Shown piece after piece: positions 1 to 11,645 of a stretch of 64,000 bases of DNA (positions are counted from its first letter, which is position 1; every line of letters begins with the position of its first letter). Both the position numbers and the translations under genes were made by a program. Under the pieces are notes generated by a model, which saw nothing but the letters and a program-made list of their open reading frames with translations, ran no database searches and was not told where the DNA came from. Source of the DNA: Meconema thalassinum (Eukaryota > Arthropoda > Insecta > Orthoptera > Tettigoniidae). Where the stretch lies: positions 148,545,890-148,609,889 of the forward strand of contig OX336397.1 of assembly GCA_946902985.2 (NCBI GenBank), in the 5' to 3' direction.

Positions 1-370
1 ACACTCAGCCTCGTGAGGCAAAGGTGAGAAGAGGTGGGTTCGATTCCTACCTCAGCCTTCCTGGAAGTGGTTTTCTGTGGTTTTCCCACCTCTACTCCAG
101 GCAAATGCAGGGATGGTACCTAACTTAAGGCCATGGCCGTCTCCTTCCCAATCCTCACCTCAATTCCAAATACACACGCCCAAGTACACGGGGCTGAATG
201 ACCACGTTGTCCAATCCTCTTCCGCTTCCAACCCAAATCCTACCTCGATTGTTAATACACATACTATTACAGACATCACAGTGACATAGGCTATCAGACA
301 GCTTCTATACACACCCAAGTACACGGGGCTACATGACCACGATGTAGCGAAGTAATCAACAACATTACTG
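1..370 (+). repeat. tRNA-derived SINE (dimeric-head family), 3' part
   Basis: A polymerase III B box (GGTTCGATTCC) lies at about 38-48. It is followed by the family body, with CTGGAAGTGG, CTCCAGGCAAATGC and TTAAGGCCATGGCCGTC, and by two successive copies of the tail motif CACCCAAGTACACGGGGCT (about 180 and 309). The element ends in an AATCAACAACA tail near 364. The 5' head is cut off by the window edge. The same body and tail recur at 10845, 29280, 41313, 56150, 56610, 61945 and 62865. Confidence 0.75.
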
Positions 371-591
371 GCAAGCAATAAATTAAGGTAATGAACAGGA
401 TGCTTACCTCGTCAGACATTCGAATGAAATCACTCCACACTGAGTGTCAGCAGCTGCAAAGAGGTAGGCCGATAAGCGATAGCTCTTCTTGTGTAATCAA
501 AATTGCTAATCAATTATAACCTACAACGTTTAACAAAAATAAAAATAAAATACACAAAAGCACACAGTCACTGTTCCATCTAGTCTACGTG

Positions 592-1977
592 TTATTCAGA
601 CAGCGGTTCGATTCCAGACAGATCACCTTCCGATTCGGCATCAGTATCACTTTCACTAGTGGCATCGTCACTATCTTCTGACACACGTATTATAAATTCA
701 TCCAGAGCATCTTCTATGATTCCCTCCTTTTGGAAGTATTCTCTTTCAATTTTTTCGGCGTGATCGCAAACTTTCTCCCATTCTTTAACACCAATCGCAC
801 TTACTCTCTCTTCTAACAATCGTTTAACGTCATCTAACTGAAATGTAGTATTGTTCCCAGCTACCCACTGTTTAATGTCTCCCCAGATAAGTTCTATTGG
901 ATTTAAATCAGGATGGTATGGAGGAAGGCGCAATACAGTATGACCGTGTGTTGCCATGATATTGTCAATTAAAAAATTCCTTCGGTGTGGTTTATTAATT
1001 TTAATTAAATTATAAAGTTGGATTTTGAGCATTTCATCGCGGAAGGGAATGTTATTTTGCACCAGCCACTCTTTCATCACAGTCTTGGTGCTGTTGCTGG
1101 TTGGCACTTTATTCAACTGCACATTGTGATATGAGGCATTGTCTATCACCAGGACTGAATTGGGAGGCAGGTTTGGAATGAGTCTGGTAGTTAGCCAGTT
1201 TTGGTAATTATTGGCGTTCATCTCTCCGTGGTAGTCTCCTGTTTTAAGTTGGGATTTGAACACTAGCAATGCTCCAGGAACAAAACCAATTCGACCTCCT
1301 GCATGAACTATAATTAGTCTCTGTCCCTTCGAAATCGGCGCTGTGTAACTTGATGGAGAATCATCAACCCAGTTCTTTGGTCTTGTATGAGTGCTGTGAA
1401 TGTAAGTCTCATCTTCGTAAATTATAGGTCGTCCTTCCTCCCTGTATTTCTTAACTGCAAGCAAATACGCTACACGCTGTGATCTAATATTTCCCCTCTC
1501 TATTAAAGTGGCTCTGTTGTTTCGGGTTTTCTTCCATCTAAATCCCATATTCTTCAATATTAATTTAAGACTGGTGCTTCCCCCCTTGAAGTTAATACTT
1601 TCCCGAAGTTTCGGCAATAGTTTATGAATTGTAGGCACTGTCTTTTCCTTAATGTAAAAATCATACACAGTCCGCCGAATCACACACCTGTCAAAGTCAT
1701 CTACGGCTGTCACTGTTTTAGGAACCTGGTGATGTTTACCAGGTGTACTAAAGGAGGTACCTTCCTCCACGCACCGAGAATCTTCTTTGATGATTCTCCT
1801 AACAGTCGTTTTGGATATTCCTGTCGCTTTTGCCACTCGTTCTTGTACCTTTTTTAAAGGTATGGACACAGTACCAGCCACTGCCTCACTTTTCATGAAA
1901 GTGTTAATGTTATACACCACTTCCCGCGTTTGGCTGTGCAGTGTTTTTGAAGAAAGCTTCGACAGAATAGGCGGCAT
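592..1977 (-). CDS. DD82E (Sailor-type) IS630/Tc1/mariner transposase, intact 461-aa ORF
   Basis: This is a cut-and-paste DNA transposase of the IS630-Tc1-mariner group. A helix-turn-helix-like segment lies at about residues 40-65 (ERVAKATGISKTTVRRI). The RNase-H-like catalytic core follows: first Asp at D189 (IIYEDETY), second Asp at D279 (VLVIDNASYH) and Glu at E362 (HPDLNPIELIWGD). I count 82 residues between D279 and E362. That spacing is far longer than the 34-41 of ordinary Tc1/mariner enzymes and fits the DD82E family named Sailor, as I remember it. The C-terminus (about 430-461) is a Ser/Asp/Glu-rich tail. The frame is open from Met to stop with all catalytic residues present, so this copy may be young. 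Terminal repeats are uncertain: a weak inverted match (CACTGAGTG at about 438-446 against CCAGTGTCC at about 2236-2244) could mark the ends. Confidence 0.85.
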   Translation of the reverse strand: MPPILSKLSSKTLHSQTREVVYNINTFMKSEAVAGTVSIPLKKVQERVAKATGISKTTVRRIIKEDSRCVEEGTSFSTPGKHHQVPKTVTAVDDFDRCVIRRTVYDFYIKEKTVPTIHKLLPKLRESINFKGGSTSLKLILKNMGFRWKKTRNNRATLIERGNIRSQRVAYLLAVKKYREEGRPIIYEDETYIHSTHTRPKNWVDDSPSSYTAPISKGQRLIIVHAGGRIGFVPGALLVFKSQLKTGDYHGEMNANNYQNWLTTRLIPNLPPNSVLVIDNASYHNVQLNKVPTSNSTKTVMKEWLVQNNIPFRDEMLKIQLYNLIKINKPHRRNFLIDNIMATHGHTVLRLPPYHPDLNPIELIWGDIKQWVAGNNTTFQLDDVKRLLEERVSAIGVKEWEKVCDHAEKIEREYFQKEGIIEDALDEFIIRVSEDSDDATSESDTDAESEGDLSGIEPLSE

Positions 1978-2454
1978 TGCAGTTGCTCAATGTTTATACC
2001 GAGCTTTAGTCAATGCAATTAACTTTTAATTTGTAGCACTAGCGCTACGTAGCCTACTTTCATAAATTTCCCGGTAGAACAAGAACTACACGCAATAGAG
2101 TTTTCAGTTATCACACCGAGAACAGCGAAGCTCATAAGGCGACAGACACGTCTCTACTGGCTCTGGAACAGCTATGCGCGTGCGCTGCTTGCATAGGTTC
2201 TCGGAACAGCTATACTCTACCGCGCAGGTGACCGCCAGTGTCCAAAAACGAGCGTCCCAGCTGTAATGTATTTTGTTCAAATATCAAGACGTCACCCGAG
2301 TTTCCAAAGGTCCCTAGGTGGTAAGACTTGAGCTATGGATGTTAGGCTAGTATTATAAAGCTTTTCAAACAAACAACGGAACTAGTTCTTTAAGCTAACT
2401 GGTTATAAATCAATAATAATATCATTGGTTTATATCTCTTTTGAACTGCGGGTT
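1978..2454. other. Upstream flank of the DD82E transposase; no gene seen
   Basis: No coding potential was recognised. It contains GGAACAGCTAT twice (about 2165 and 2204) and probably the 5' untranslated part and one end of the DD82E element. Confidence 0.4.
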
Positions 2455-2640
2455 TTAAAGACGCCGGGGTGCCAGAAGGGGATCTCTAACGTGCCGGTAA
2501 ATCTACAGACACGGTTCCCATGCATTTACGCACCCTCAAGTGCCAACTGACTGCGCCAGGAGAAGATCCTGCAACCTTGGGAACAGCAGGCGAGAGCGTC
2601 ACCGCTGAGGCACGCAGCCATTCGGTTATAAATCAGACGC
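2455..2640 (-). repeat. Degenerate tRNA-derived SINE fragment
   Basis: Read on the minus strand, it starts with an A-box-like GCCTCAGCGGTGACGC, has a decayed B box (GGTTGCAGGATC), and continues with GTAGATTTACCGGCACGTTAGAGATCC. I recognise that last segment as a common body of insect SINE-like repeats. It is diverged and has no visible target duplication. Confidence 0.55.
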
Positions 2641-2659
2641 ATGTCTTGGTAGGATATCT

Positions 2660-2965
2660 ATGCACGGCTTCCATGGCGGAGTCGGTAGCATGCTGAACTA
2701 TTACGCCCATGATCGCTGGTTCAAACCTGGCCGAAGTCGTCGGATTTTTAAGAGTGTTAAAATCCTTCAGTATGCCTTCCTTTGGAGGAGAAGTTAAGTC
2801 GGCGGGCCCATGTCATAGATTTAAGGCATGTGAAAGAACCTACCACTACAATGGTAGTGTGTAGCCAAAATCTGTAGGCTATTTGGTTAGTGACGCTCTA
2901 TCAAGTTCTAACGTTCGCCGCTGGGTGTCAGTGACAGTGGCGTCTGGTAGCCAAAGTTGGATCTA
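2660..2965 (+). repeat. tRNA-derived SINE, second family
   Basis: The A box reads TGGCGGAGTCGG at about 2674 and the B box GGTTCAAACCTGG at about 2720, a normal polymerase III internal promoter spacing. The body includes GTTAAGTCGGCGGGCCCATGT and CCTACCACTACAATGGTAG. It differs in sequence from the family at position 1. Confidence 0.65.
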
Positions 2966-4319
2966 CTTGAAATTGAAATTGGGGAGCCTACGGGTGTTAA
3001 GTTGAAATGCCCTGTTATGGTCAGTGGCTGCAATTCAAATATACAGTACATAATATCAATGCATCTCAAGCACGTGCCGATATTTTATTTTTCAGATGTA
3101 GAAAATGGGTTTCAAATAGTCAGGGAGCTCATTTAATAAATAAATATGTAACTATTTTGTACAATAATACAAACTTATTCTCGAATCATTTTGAAGTAAG
3201 CTAAATTTATGTCGTCAGGATAATGCTCACAAACCTATATGTGGTACACTGTTTTCAATTCTCTTATGACATACCTGGTCTCCCACATGACTGCTGTGAA
3301 GGTACTGTACACAATATTGTTATTGCTGAAATTATTTGTAAAATTGACATAGTATTATAGGCTATTGTCAAATTCAGGAATGAAAGGTTTCAGAATCACA
3401 GAAAAAATACGAAGTACTTACAATTGAGCCATTTAAGACCTTACGATCTTTTTATACTTTTCATTCACAAATCATACCGGTATATTTCGAATTAATTATA
3501 ATGTTACTCAATTTTACGGAAGTACTAGCTTTTGATATGGTTAAGAATTTGATATACCATAGCTATTTACGATTATACCCATACTAGTAACCCACCCCGG
3601 CTTCGACCGGTATCTTTAACGGTTTACCCAGCGTAAGCTTGAAAGGCGTACGGATGCAATTCAGAAAATCGGAGGTGAACAGCGAACGTCCAAACACATA
3701 TACTCTTCTCTGAAGTCTTAACTCGACACGACTTGAAAGTTGATGATGGCCGAAGCAGGGGCGATAGACTCGCTCGCTACCTCGTTAACTCCCTCCGAAG
3801 CTAGTATTTTATATTTCCACTGAATGGAGATTGTTGGAAGAAATGAAAACATAAAATCACTTATAGTGGGTTTGACGGGGAACACTTCACTGCACAGACT
3901 GCAAGTCAACTACGCTGCACCATAGTCCGTATACTGTAGTTGATTCCTCCGTGACCAATCACGTGGGGAGACCTGTAGCAACAATCCGATGGGTCTGAAA
4001 CTTTGATCGTTTACATACCTACATGGCATCGCTCCATATCTTGAAAATCAACACAAACGACCAATGCCTTCATGGTGTTGCAATTTCAATTTTCTTTAGT
4101 GTATTTGTGGATTAAATAATACGCTGCTGCGTTCACCATTTGATAAAATCCTTTATTTTGTGTTTACTTTTTCTCGTAAGTTTTTAAGAAATCAAGACAA
4201 TTGATACAAAGCTCCCGCTAGTGCAGGTCGCAAAAAAACCTAATCAATCGATACGTAATCGATTCTTTCATTCAATATCGAAGGGATGAATTCTACTCAT
4301 TGACAACGGGTTGTCAGAA
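2966..4319. other. Intergenic, no gene seen; carries one copy of a dispersed repeat
   Basis: Open frames here are short and unrecognised. The stretch 3605-3660 (GTATCTTTAACGG..., CAGCGTAAGCTTGAAAGG) resembles 9328-9365 (TATCTTTATCTG..., TAGCGTAAGCTTAAATGG), so it is a fragment of a dispersed repeat. Confidence 0.45.
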
Positions 4320-4402
4320 TTCTACACACACCCAAGTACACGGGGCTTCATGACAACGATGTCGCAAAGCCCCTGAATGAATTAACAACAACAACAAGGC
4401 TA
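4320..4402 (+). repeat. SINE 3' tail fragment
   Basis: It contains ACACACCCAAGTACACGGGG, then TTCATGACAACGATGTCGCAAAG, and ends in AACAACAACAA. This is the 3' end of the family seen at position 1, with no head: a 5'-truncated insertion. Confidence 0.7.
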
Positions 4403-4883
4403 TTCTGTGGCCTGTGGCAAACACAAAGTGTTGTCAGATTGTGAAATTATACATTACTCGGCCCAACTGAAGGTCACAACAAGTTTAATTTTCTTAATTT
4501 CTGGCATTCGTTCATTTTTCGCTTGCACCAGCAGGTTTTCATTACCTAGAGACTACATTCATGCGACCATTTCGTACCAATTGTCTATTTCTCGTCTTGG
4601 AAAGTCCCAAGTCACAAGACTTGTGAAAAGCTCGCGTCTTTTGGTCGTAGGCCCATTTCTTCGGGGTCTTTCTTAACATTAACGTACCATGGAATTGTTG
4701 GTTTTGGCTTTGGGTCAATTTTCAGCGCACTTAATGACAGTAATTACATCGAAAGAGTAGTTTCTCACTGTTCAATTATTGACGTAGTTCTATTCTTCTT
4801 CCTCACCAAAACAGCTGTATAACATGAATCAGAACTTAACGGCAGTAATTAGGCCTACATGGAAAAGAGTGGTATGCTACTGT

Positions 4884-4919
<36 letters not shown>

Positions 4920-5640
4920 TATAATATAATATTATTATATTATTGTAATCCAGTTTTATATAACGTCGTTGATGTGCAAAGTTGGCTATTTTTGCATTGA
5001 CGTTGCGGGGAAAAGTACAAATCCAGAACATGAAAGGAACAGCTCACATATAACTCGCCACCGCGTATATCTCTCACCCTATTTTAAATTGCAAAAAAAA
5101 TCCTCGCATATATCTCGCATTAATTTCTGACGCCATCATAAAGATGATCGCCGCTCACAGGACATCACATGTCTTGCCCGAGATGTTATTGTTCGTTTTG
5201 GCAGCAGTGCTTTCCTTGATATTTGTCCGTCTGTTACATTGTCGACAAGTGCCAGTATTCTGTCTCCATTGTTGTGATTGTTTTCTCGTGGAAGTCGATC
5301 TTTTAGTTATGTAAAAATGCAGAAGGTACACGGTACTCAAGTTGACAAAAATACGCAGACGATGATGGTGATAGGGTCAAGACTTCATTGCGAATGAATT
5401 TGATATTCCCTACTGGTGTCAACAGAAAGACGCGCTAGACACCACCAACGAAACACGTAAGGTGGTTTCAAATGTGGCGACACAGTAAAACAGCAATAAG
5501 GGGTGTTAGCGCTCCACACGCTAAATAAGTTATTGTTGGGTTAGATCACGTCGCGATCTGGCATTGTTAGTCACGATAAGCTAACAAAACAAAGAAGGCC
5601 GTCAGTTGAATTCTGCGTGATTGGGTTATAATAAACATTT
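4403..5640. other. Intergenic, no gene seen; ATT microsatellite
   Basis: The only ordered structure is an ATT/TATA simple repeat at about 4886-4945. The open frames at 4407-4676 and 5155-5340 match no family I know. Confidence 0.5.
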
Positions 5641-8600
5641 ATTGCAGCCAATGGCCATTTCTGAAGGGAGGGAGAGTAATAGGCACAGAACAGCTGTACA
5701 TCACACCTACCCAGGAACAGATTAAAACGGCTAAGGAATCTAAATTACATTTTGTAAATATTTTCTATCTAAATTGCATTTTGTAAATATTGTCAATTCA
5801 AATTACAGTACAGTAAGTATGTAGTAAGTTTTAGTTGTAAGTATGTAGTAAGTTTGTTTATTAGCTATAGGTCATTGTTCTTTAGACTGTGGTGTGTGAG
5901 TGTGTCTGGTAGCAATTGCATTGTTTATTAGTTATAGTTCATTGTTTCAGTAGACTGTGATGTGTGAGGGTGCATGTTTGTGTGCCTGGTGACAGACTGT
6001 TTTAGTGGTAGTTTTTGTTGTTGGTGGAACTTAAGTATTTTTGCGTTAGTAGAATTTTGGTATTTAATTGTTAGTAGAAGGTTAGGTTTTTTTTTGTTAG
6101 TAGAATTGCTCTTTACTTATTCTGAAAGGGAGTAGCAGCCTTTCAGAATAAATCAATTCTTTACTAGTCTTATAGACGGTTAAGATATTGATAATATAAT
6201 CCAAATAATGGCTACACTGAGTCCTGCTGCACGGCTGAAAGCAACGGGAAACTACAGCCGTATTCCTATTCCCGAGGATATGCACCTCTCTATGCATAAT
6301 TACATGTGATGATGGCCTCCTCCCTTGTAAAATTTCAATCCGGAGGTAAACAAGTCCCCCGTTCGGATTTCCGGGTGGGGACTACTCGAGAGGGGGTTAA
6401 CATCACAGAAGTGACAAAGAGGAAATCTGACATTCTACGGATCGGAGCGTGGAATGTTAGAAGTCTGCTAGGAAGTGGAAGGTTAGAAAACTTAGAAAGG
6501 GAAATGGTTAGGTTGAGGTTGGATTTGGTTGGGATTAGTGAAATGCGCTGGCAGGAAGAACAGGACTTTTGGTCAGGAGACTATAGGGTCATTAGCACTA
6601 AATCAAACAATGGCCAAGCAGGGGCTGGTCTCATATTGAGTAGGAAACTTGGACAGCAGGTGGAATATTATGAGGAATATAGTGAACGGATTATTGTAGC
6701 AAAAATCAATACTAAACCTACCTGCACCACAGTGGTACAAGTCTATATGCCTACCTGTCAAGCTGATGATGAGGATGTTGAAAAGGTCTACAAAGAAATA
6801 GACGAAATTCTGAGGTATATGAAGGGTGATGAAAATGTTATAGTAATGGGAGATTGGAATGCTGTGGTAGGAAAAGGGAGAGAAGGGAAGATAGTAGGAG
6901 ATTTCGGATTAGGTGAAAGGAATGATCGAGGAAGCAGGCTGATGGAATTCTGCACCGAGCATGAGTTGGTCATAGCTAACACCTTATTCAATAACCCCAA
7001 TAGAAGAATATACACATGGATGAGACCAGGAGATACAGGGCGTTACCAAATCGACTTCATTATGGTCAAGCAGAGGTTTCGAAACCAGATTTTGGATTGT
7101 AAAACATATCCTGTTGCTGACATAAACTCTGACCACAATCTGGTTGTAATGAAATGCAGATTAAAGTTGAAGAAACTGAAGAAAAGTCAAAAGTCAAAAA
7201 GGTGGGCAATAGACAGACTGAAAGTAAAGGATGTAAACGAAAGATTCAAGAAGAGTATAAAGGAAGGACTAATGAAAAACCCTAAACAAACATCAATTGC
7301 AGACGAATGGGCACTTTTGAAGAATGAAATAATAAAATCCGCAGAAGAAAACATTGGTAGGAAAGAAAGAATAGGTAAAAAACCGTGGATCACTCAGGAT
7401 ATATTAGAATTGATGGATGAAAGGCGGAAACACAAGAATGTAAGAGATTAAAAGGGGAAAGCAGAATACAGACGTCTGATAGAAAATTGTCTGAAATTAG
7501 GAAAAGTAGACACAGCTTATCGAAGGATTAAGAATACCTTTGGGGAAAAGAAGACTAAGTGCTGTAATATTAAGGACACAAATGGAAAGCCTCTAACAGA
7601 TAGGGAAGAAAAGGTTGAGAGATGGAAAGCTTACATAGAGAGTTTGTATAAGGCAAAGGAGATTGAGAATCATGTAATGGAAAGGGAGGAGGAAATTGAT
7701 GAGGATTCGAAAGGAGATTTAATATTGAGATCAGAATTTGATAGAGCTTTGAAGACTTAAACAGGAACAAAGCACCAGGCATAGATGATATACCGATTGA
7801 GTTGCTACGCTGCATAGGAGATGAAGGTCTGATCAGGTTATTTCACTTGGTGTGAGGGATTTATGAGACAGGTGAGGTACCCCCTGATTTCAAGAAGAAT
7901 GTAATCATCCCTATACCAAAGAAAGTGGGAGCTGGCAGATGTGAAGATTACCGTACAATCAGCTTGATTACTCATGCTTCAAAGATCCTGTCTAGAATAA
8001 TTTACAAGAGGATTGAAAGCCAGATAGAAAGGGAGTTGGGTGAAGACCAGTTTGGTTTCAGGAGAAATGTAGGAAAAAGGGAAGCGGTACTAAGTCTTAG
8101 GCTGATTTTGGAAGGTAGAATAAGGAAAGAAAAGAGAACGTTCATGGCATTTGTAGACTTAGAAAAGGCTTTTGAAAACGTTGATTGGACTAAATTGTTT
8201 GACATTTTGAAATCTATTGGAATAAAGTACAGGGATAGGAGGGTAATCTACAATCTATACAGAAACCAGACAGCAGTCATTCGAGCTGATGGACATGAGA
8301 GAGAAGCTGATATTCAGAAAGGTGTTAGGCAAGGCTGCAACTTATCACCCATACTTTTCAATCTTTACATTGAACAAGCAATGAAGGAAATTAGAAAAAA
8401 TTTAAAGCGGGAGTGAAGATTCAAAGAGAAATAATTTCAACTCTGAGATTTGCTGATGACATCGTCATCTTGTCCGACAAGCCTGAGGATTTGAATGAGT
8501 TTTTGAATGGTATGGACTCCGTCTTACGGAAAGAATACATGATGAAAATTAATAATTGTAAAACAAAAATACTAGAATGCACCCGAAATAAATCAGAAAC

Positions 8601-9232
8601 CTCTATGGACATCAAATTGGCAGGTGAAAAGCTGAAGGAAGTAGGTGACTTCTGTTACTTAGGAAGCATAATGACCAGTAATGGACGAAGCAAAGAGGAT
8701 ATAAAAAGTAGGTTGGCTCAGGCAAGGAAAGCATTTCTACAAAAAAGGAATCTGTTGACATCGAATATAGATTTAGGTATTAGGAAGTCATGTTTGAAAG
8801 CCTTTGTCTGGAGCGTGGCGCTCTATGGAAGTGAAACTTGGACTATTGGTGCAGCAGAAAAGAGGAGAATTGAAGAATTTGAAATGAGGTGTTACAGGAG
8901 AATGATGAAGATCAGATGGGTAGATAGGGTGACAAACGAAGAGGTATTAAGACGAGTGGGAGAGGAGAGATGTTTCTGGCGACTGCTAATGAAGAGAAGA
9001 GATAGGTTAGTAGGACACATACTAAGACACCCAGGAATAGCAAGCTTAGTTATATAAGGAACGGTCGAGGACAAGAACTGTAGGGGTAGACCATGGTTAG
9101 AATATATTAAACAGATTGCCTCGAATGTAGGGTGTGATAGCTATGTAGAGATGAAACGATTAGCTCAGGACAGGGGCATGGACAGCTGCATCAAACCAGT
9201 CAAAAGACTGAAGTCTCAAACAACAACATAGT
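5641..9232 (+). mobile_element. Non-LTR retrotransposon (LINE, RTE-like), near full length
   Basis: The element has a 5' untranslated region (about 5641-6305), an endonuclease plus reverse transcriptase coding region (6306-9231) and a short A/C-rich end (CTCAAACAACAACATAG). The 5' region contains imperfect direct repeats: GTTTATTAG..CATTGTT..TAGACTGTG at about 5867 and 5922, and AAGTATGTAGTAAGTTT at about 5815 and 5839. A run of coding-like sequence ahead of the first long ORF (from 6208, ATGGCTACACTGAGTCC) ends in two stop codons at 6307. The 5' boundary is not certain. The clade call rests on the endonuclease-RT order and on the FADD-type catalytic motif. Confidence 0.75.
6306..9231 (+). 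pseudogene. LINE endonuclease / reverse transcriptase ORF, broken by stops and frameshifts
   Basis: The first open segment (6306-7451, 381 aa) is an APE-type endonuclease: GAWNVRSL (N50), ISEMRW (E79), MGDWNAVVG (D183, N185), YQIDFIMV (D250) and SDHNLVVMK (D276, H277). A TAA at 7449 interrupts it. The frame continues to a frameshift near 7750, beyond which NRNKAPGIDDIPIELL can be read, then an in-frame stop near 7855. Reverse transcriptase follows at 7925-8416: DYRTISLITHASKIL, DQFGFRRNVGKREAV, AFVDLEKAFENVDW (motif A) and KGVRQGCNLSPILFNLY (motif B). Another frameshift at about 8415 leads to LRFADDIVIL (motif C, 8449) and the C-terminal region (CYLGSIMTSNGRS, ALYGSETWTI, RRMMKIRWVDRVTNEEVLRR). 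A last frameshift near 9050 precedes GRPWLEYIKQIASNVG. The protein was once autonomous and is now dead. Confidence 0.85.
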
Positions 9233-9324
9233 GGTGACGTATTAAAGATAGAGATATGCTGTAGCGTACCTTTTTGTAGAACTTGTGCTGATCAATTCTT
9301 ACACTCATAGTAGGCTTATATAGA

Positions 9325-9610
9325 TATCTTTATCTGTTTATCTAGCGTAAGCTTAAATGGCGCATGGACGGCAGATTTTTCTTCGACTCGATTCTCTGAA
9401 ATCGTTACTGCTCGGCATCCTGTGGTCACAAATGAATGTTTTTCTACAGAAACCTTCCCCGAGAAATCTTTTACAGAATGGTGAAAACCGAATCAAAATC
9501 CATCCAGCAGTTTCGAGATTACTTGTTACATGCAAGAATTGGGGACTCAGTTTTATACTACAGTATGTCGAGATGCCCGCGACTATCATTGAAACAAATA
9601 GGCCTACATG
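9325..9610 (+). repeat. Dispersed repeat of unknown class
   Basis: It starts with TATCTTTATCTG..AGCGTAAGCTTAAATGGCGC, shared with 3605-3660. It includes AAACCTTCCCCGAG and GTGAAAACCGAATCAAAATCC, phrases I associate with a widespread insect repeat. No coding function is inferred from the open frames in it. Confidence 0.4.
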
Positions 9611-10844
9611 AATTTATAACTAGTGTTGGCTATTAATTCTACGTAAGACTCATTAAATACGTCATACAACTGTACCTAGTAGGGATACTTGTAGAGGACT
9701 CAACTAATAAAAACAGAGCATATTTTAATGCTCCTACGAGTTAAAAGTGTTCAGTATATCAACATTGTGATTTAACATGACTTATGTTTACAGTGGAAAT
9801 AATCACTCATGTCAGTTAAATTTCTTAAAACCCCTACAAAAGTGAAATCATCAGTTCCGCGAATAACGCACTCTAGGCAGTTGCCACTTTGCTGACCACC
9901 GCGAGCACTAGTGTCGCTCCATCTACCAAGAGGATGCAAATTCGTAACGCAGCGAGCTTCGTGACTGTGTATTTTAGATTGTGGTAATACAACTCCGTCT
10001 TTCCAGGTTTGCCAATCTAACTTTTCCCCCGTGAAATATAGCTTATTTCTAAGTGACGCTAGCGCCAAATAACATTAACTCACACCTAGCGGGACAATAT
10101 TAGCTTTCTTTCCTTTCCTTAGCGGGAGAGAAGTTATATGTAAATTAATCCAGTTTTAATTAAAAACAATGCGTTTTAATAAGGACTTAGAAGATTATAT
10201 TGGTTCATTAACACTATTTGTGAGATTGTTATAAACTTCTTGAACACGAGATCGCCGTCAGCTGAGTTGCTTCATATAACGTTAATACAGTATACTGTAT
10301 GTCCAACAATTCCCCGAATTACGGTTATCTCCCAGTTACGATTGTGTGAAATTTGTCGCATGTGTAGTGAAAGCAACTAAACCTTTTTCCGGCTGCATGT
10401 AGCATTTGTAAGGTTAGTAGGTGACAAAAATCTTCGAAAATGATACTTTAGGCGCTCAGGGCTAATTGCAATATAAAGCACAGGATCTTGTTAAAAAAAA
10501 CTGGATAATCATAAAAATGAGTAGCCTAACTGTATAACTCTTAAATCAACTTTTCCACTTTTGCTGAGACTTCTGTAAATGTTTTCTCTTGTTGAGAGAT
10601 ACGCAGTCTTCCTGTTGCTAGCACAGATAGATTAGAGTTCATTTTGTTCCTGCCAGGGGAACAGAAATGTTCTACATTTACAATTTTAGTCAAAAATTAA
10701 CTTCATTTTTTAAAGAACTGTCTTTTGTTGTTTTTTGTGCATATTGTATTACAGTACTCGAAAACTTCTGGACCAAATTACATGAACCTTTTCTCGTGTA
10801 ATAATATCTAATTGAGAAATGGAAATACTTGTAGAGTTATTGTT
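9611..10844. other. Intergenic, no gene seen
   Basis: AT-rich, without recognisable protein or repeat. The 98-aa minus-strand frame at 9772-10068 has no motif I recognise. Confidence 0.45.
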
Positions 10845-11180
10845 AATAATTCTTTTGTGGGGCTTGAGACATCTTGGTCATCAGCCCCATATAGTTGGGT
10901 GTGTGTTGAAGTTGTCTGGCAACCTATATTTCTGCGATGACTGTAGTAATGAGTGTATCTGGGACAGGGATGGGGTAGACGCTCCGGGACTTGAAGTAAG
11001 GCACTATCCCGGCAATTTCCTGTAGGGAGTGTGGAAAAAACCGGGGGAAAACAACACTCAGGATAGCCGCTGTCAGCTCCGGGATTCGAACCTATTTGGC
11101 TTCGATTAACTAGAACCCCGCCACCCCCCACCCCCCATTATTCGATCCTGGCCACGCTACCGAGTAGCTGCCACAGATTT
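10845..11180 (-). repeat. tRNA-derived SINE, nearly complete, minus strand
   Basis: On the minus strand there is an A-box-like AGCTACTCGGTAGCGTGGCC (about 11168-11149), a B box GGTTCGAATCCCGG at about 11095-11080, and the body. The tail is CACACCCAACTATATGGGG, CTGATGACCAAGATGTCTC. The head is interrupted by a C/G-rich run (CCACCCCCCACCCCCC). Confidence 0.7.
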
Positions 11181-11645
11181 TACAAATAAACCCCTATGTG
11201 TTTATCGTTCCCGTTGAATTACTCCGTACGTTATGTACCCTTGAGTTAAAAATTGTTTTAAATTGTCATCGCTTGCTGCGAGATTTCTTAATACTAAATT
11301 TATCAATGTTGCTTGTCCTTATTAACGTTATATGGTAACTCTAATTAACTGCATCTACGTCTCAAAGTCGCAACCCACACACTCAATGCTGGTGACAATA
11401 TGCTAGGCCCACGTTGTGCAAGTGTATACTAACTGAAATGGTTTTTGATATAAACTGCACAATAACTGTGAGGGTTTTTGTCATGTAGCCATGGACGATT
11501 CAAAACTTTGACTGCGAGGTTGAATTATCTCCAGTATGTTCGTATTATTCCTTGAATCCTTCAGTTAAAGTTTACAATCCTGATGTAACATATAATTCCT
11601 CCTACGGAAGGGAACATGTATGTGAAACAAGTTATTTCTTTGCAG

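Noticed and set aside
9772..10068. 98-aa minus-strand open frame
   Set aside because: No recognisable domain, no splice context, and the DNA around it looks like diverged repeat.
11176..11645. First exon of the zinc-finger gene just upstream of 11646
   Set aside because: No ATG-led frame with a donor in phase 0 and no N-terminal domain could be found; the 5' exons are probably elsewhere.
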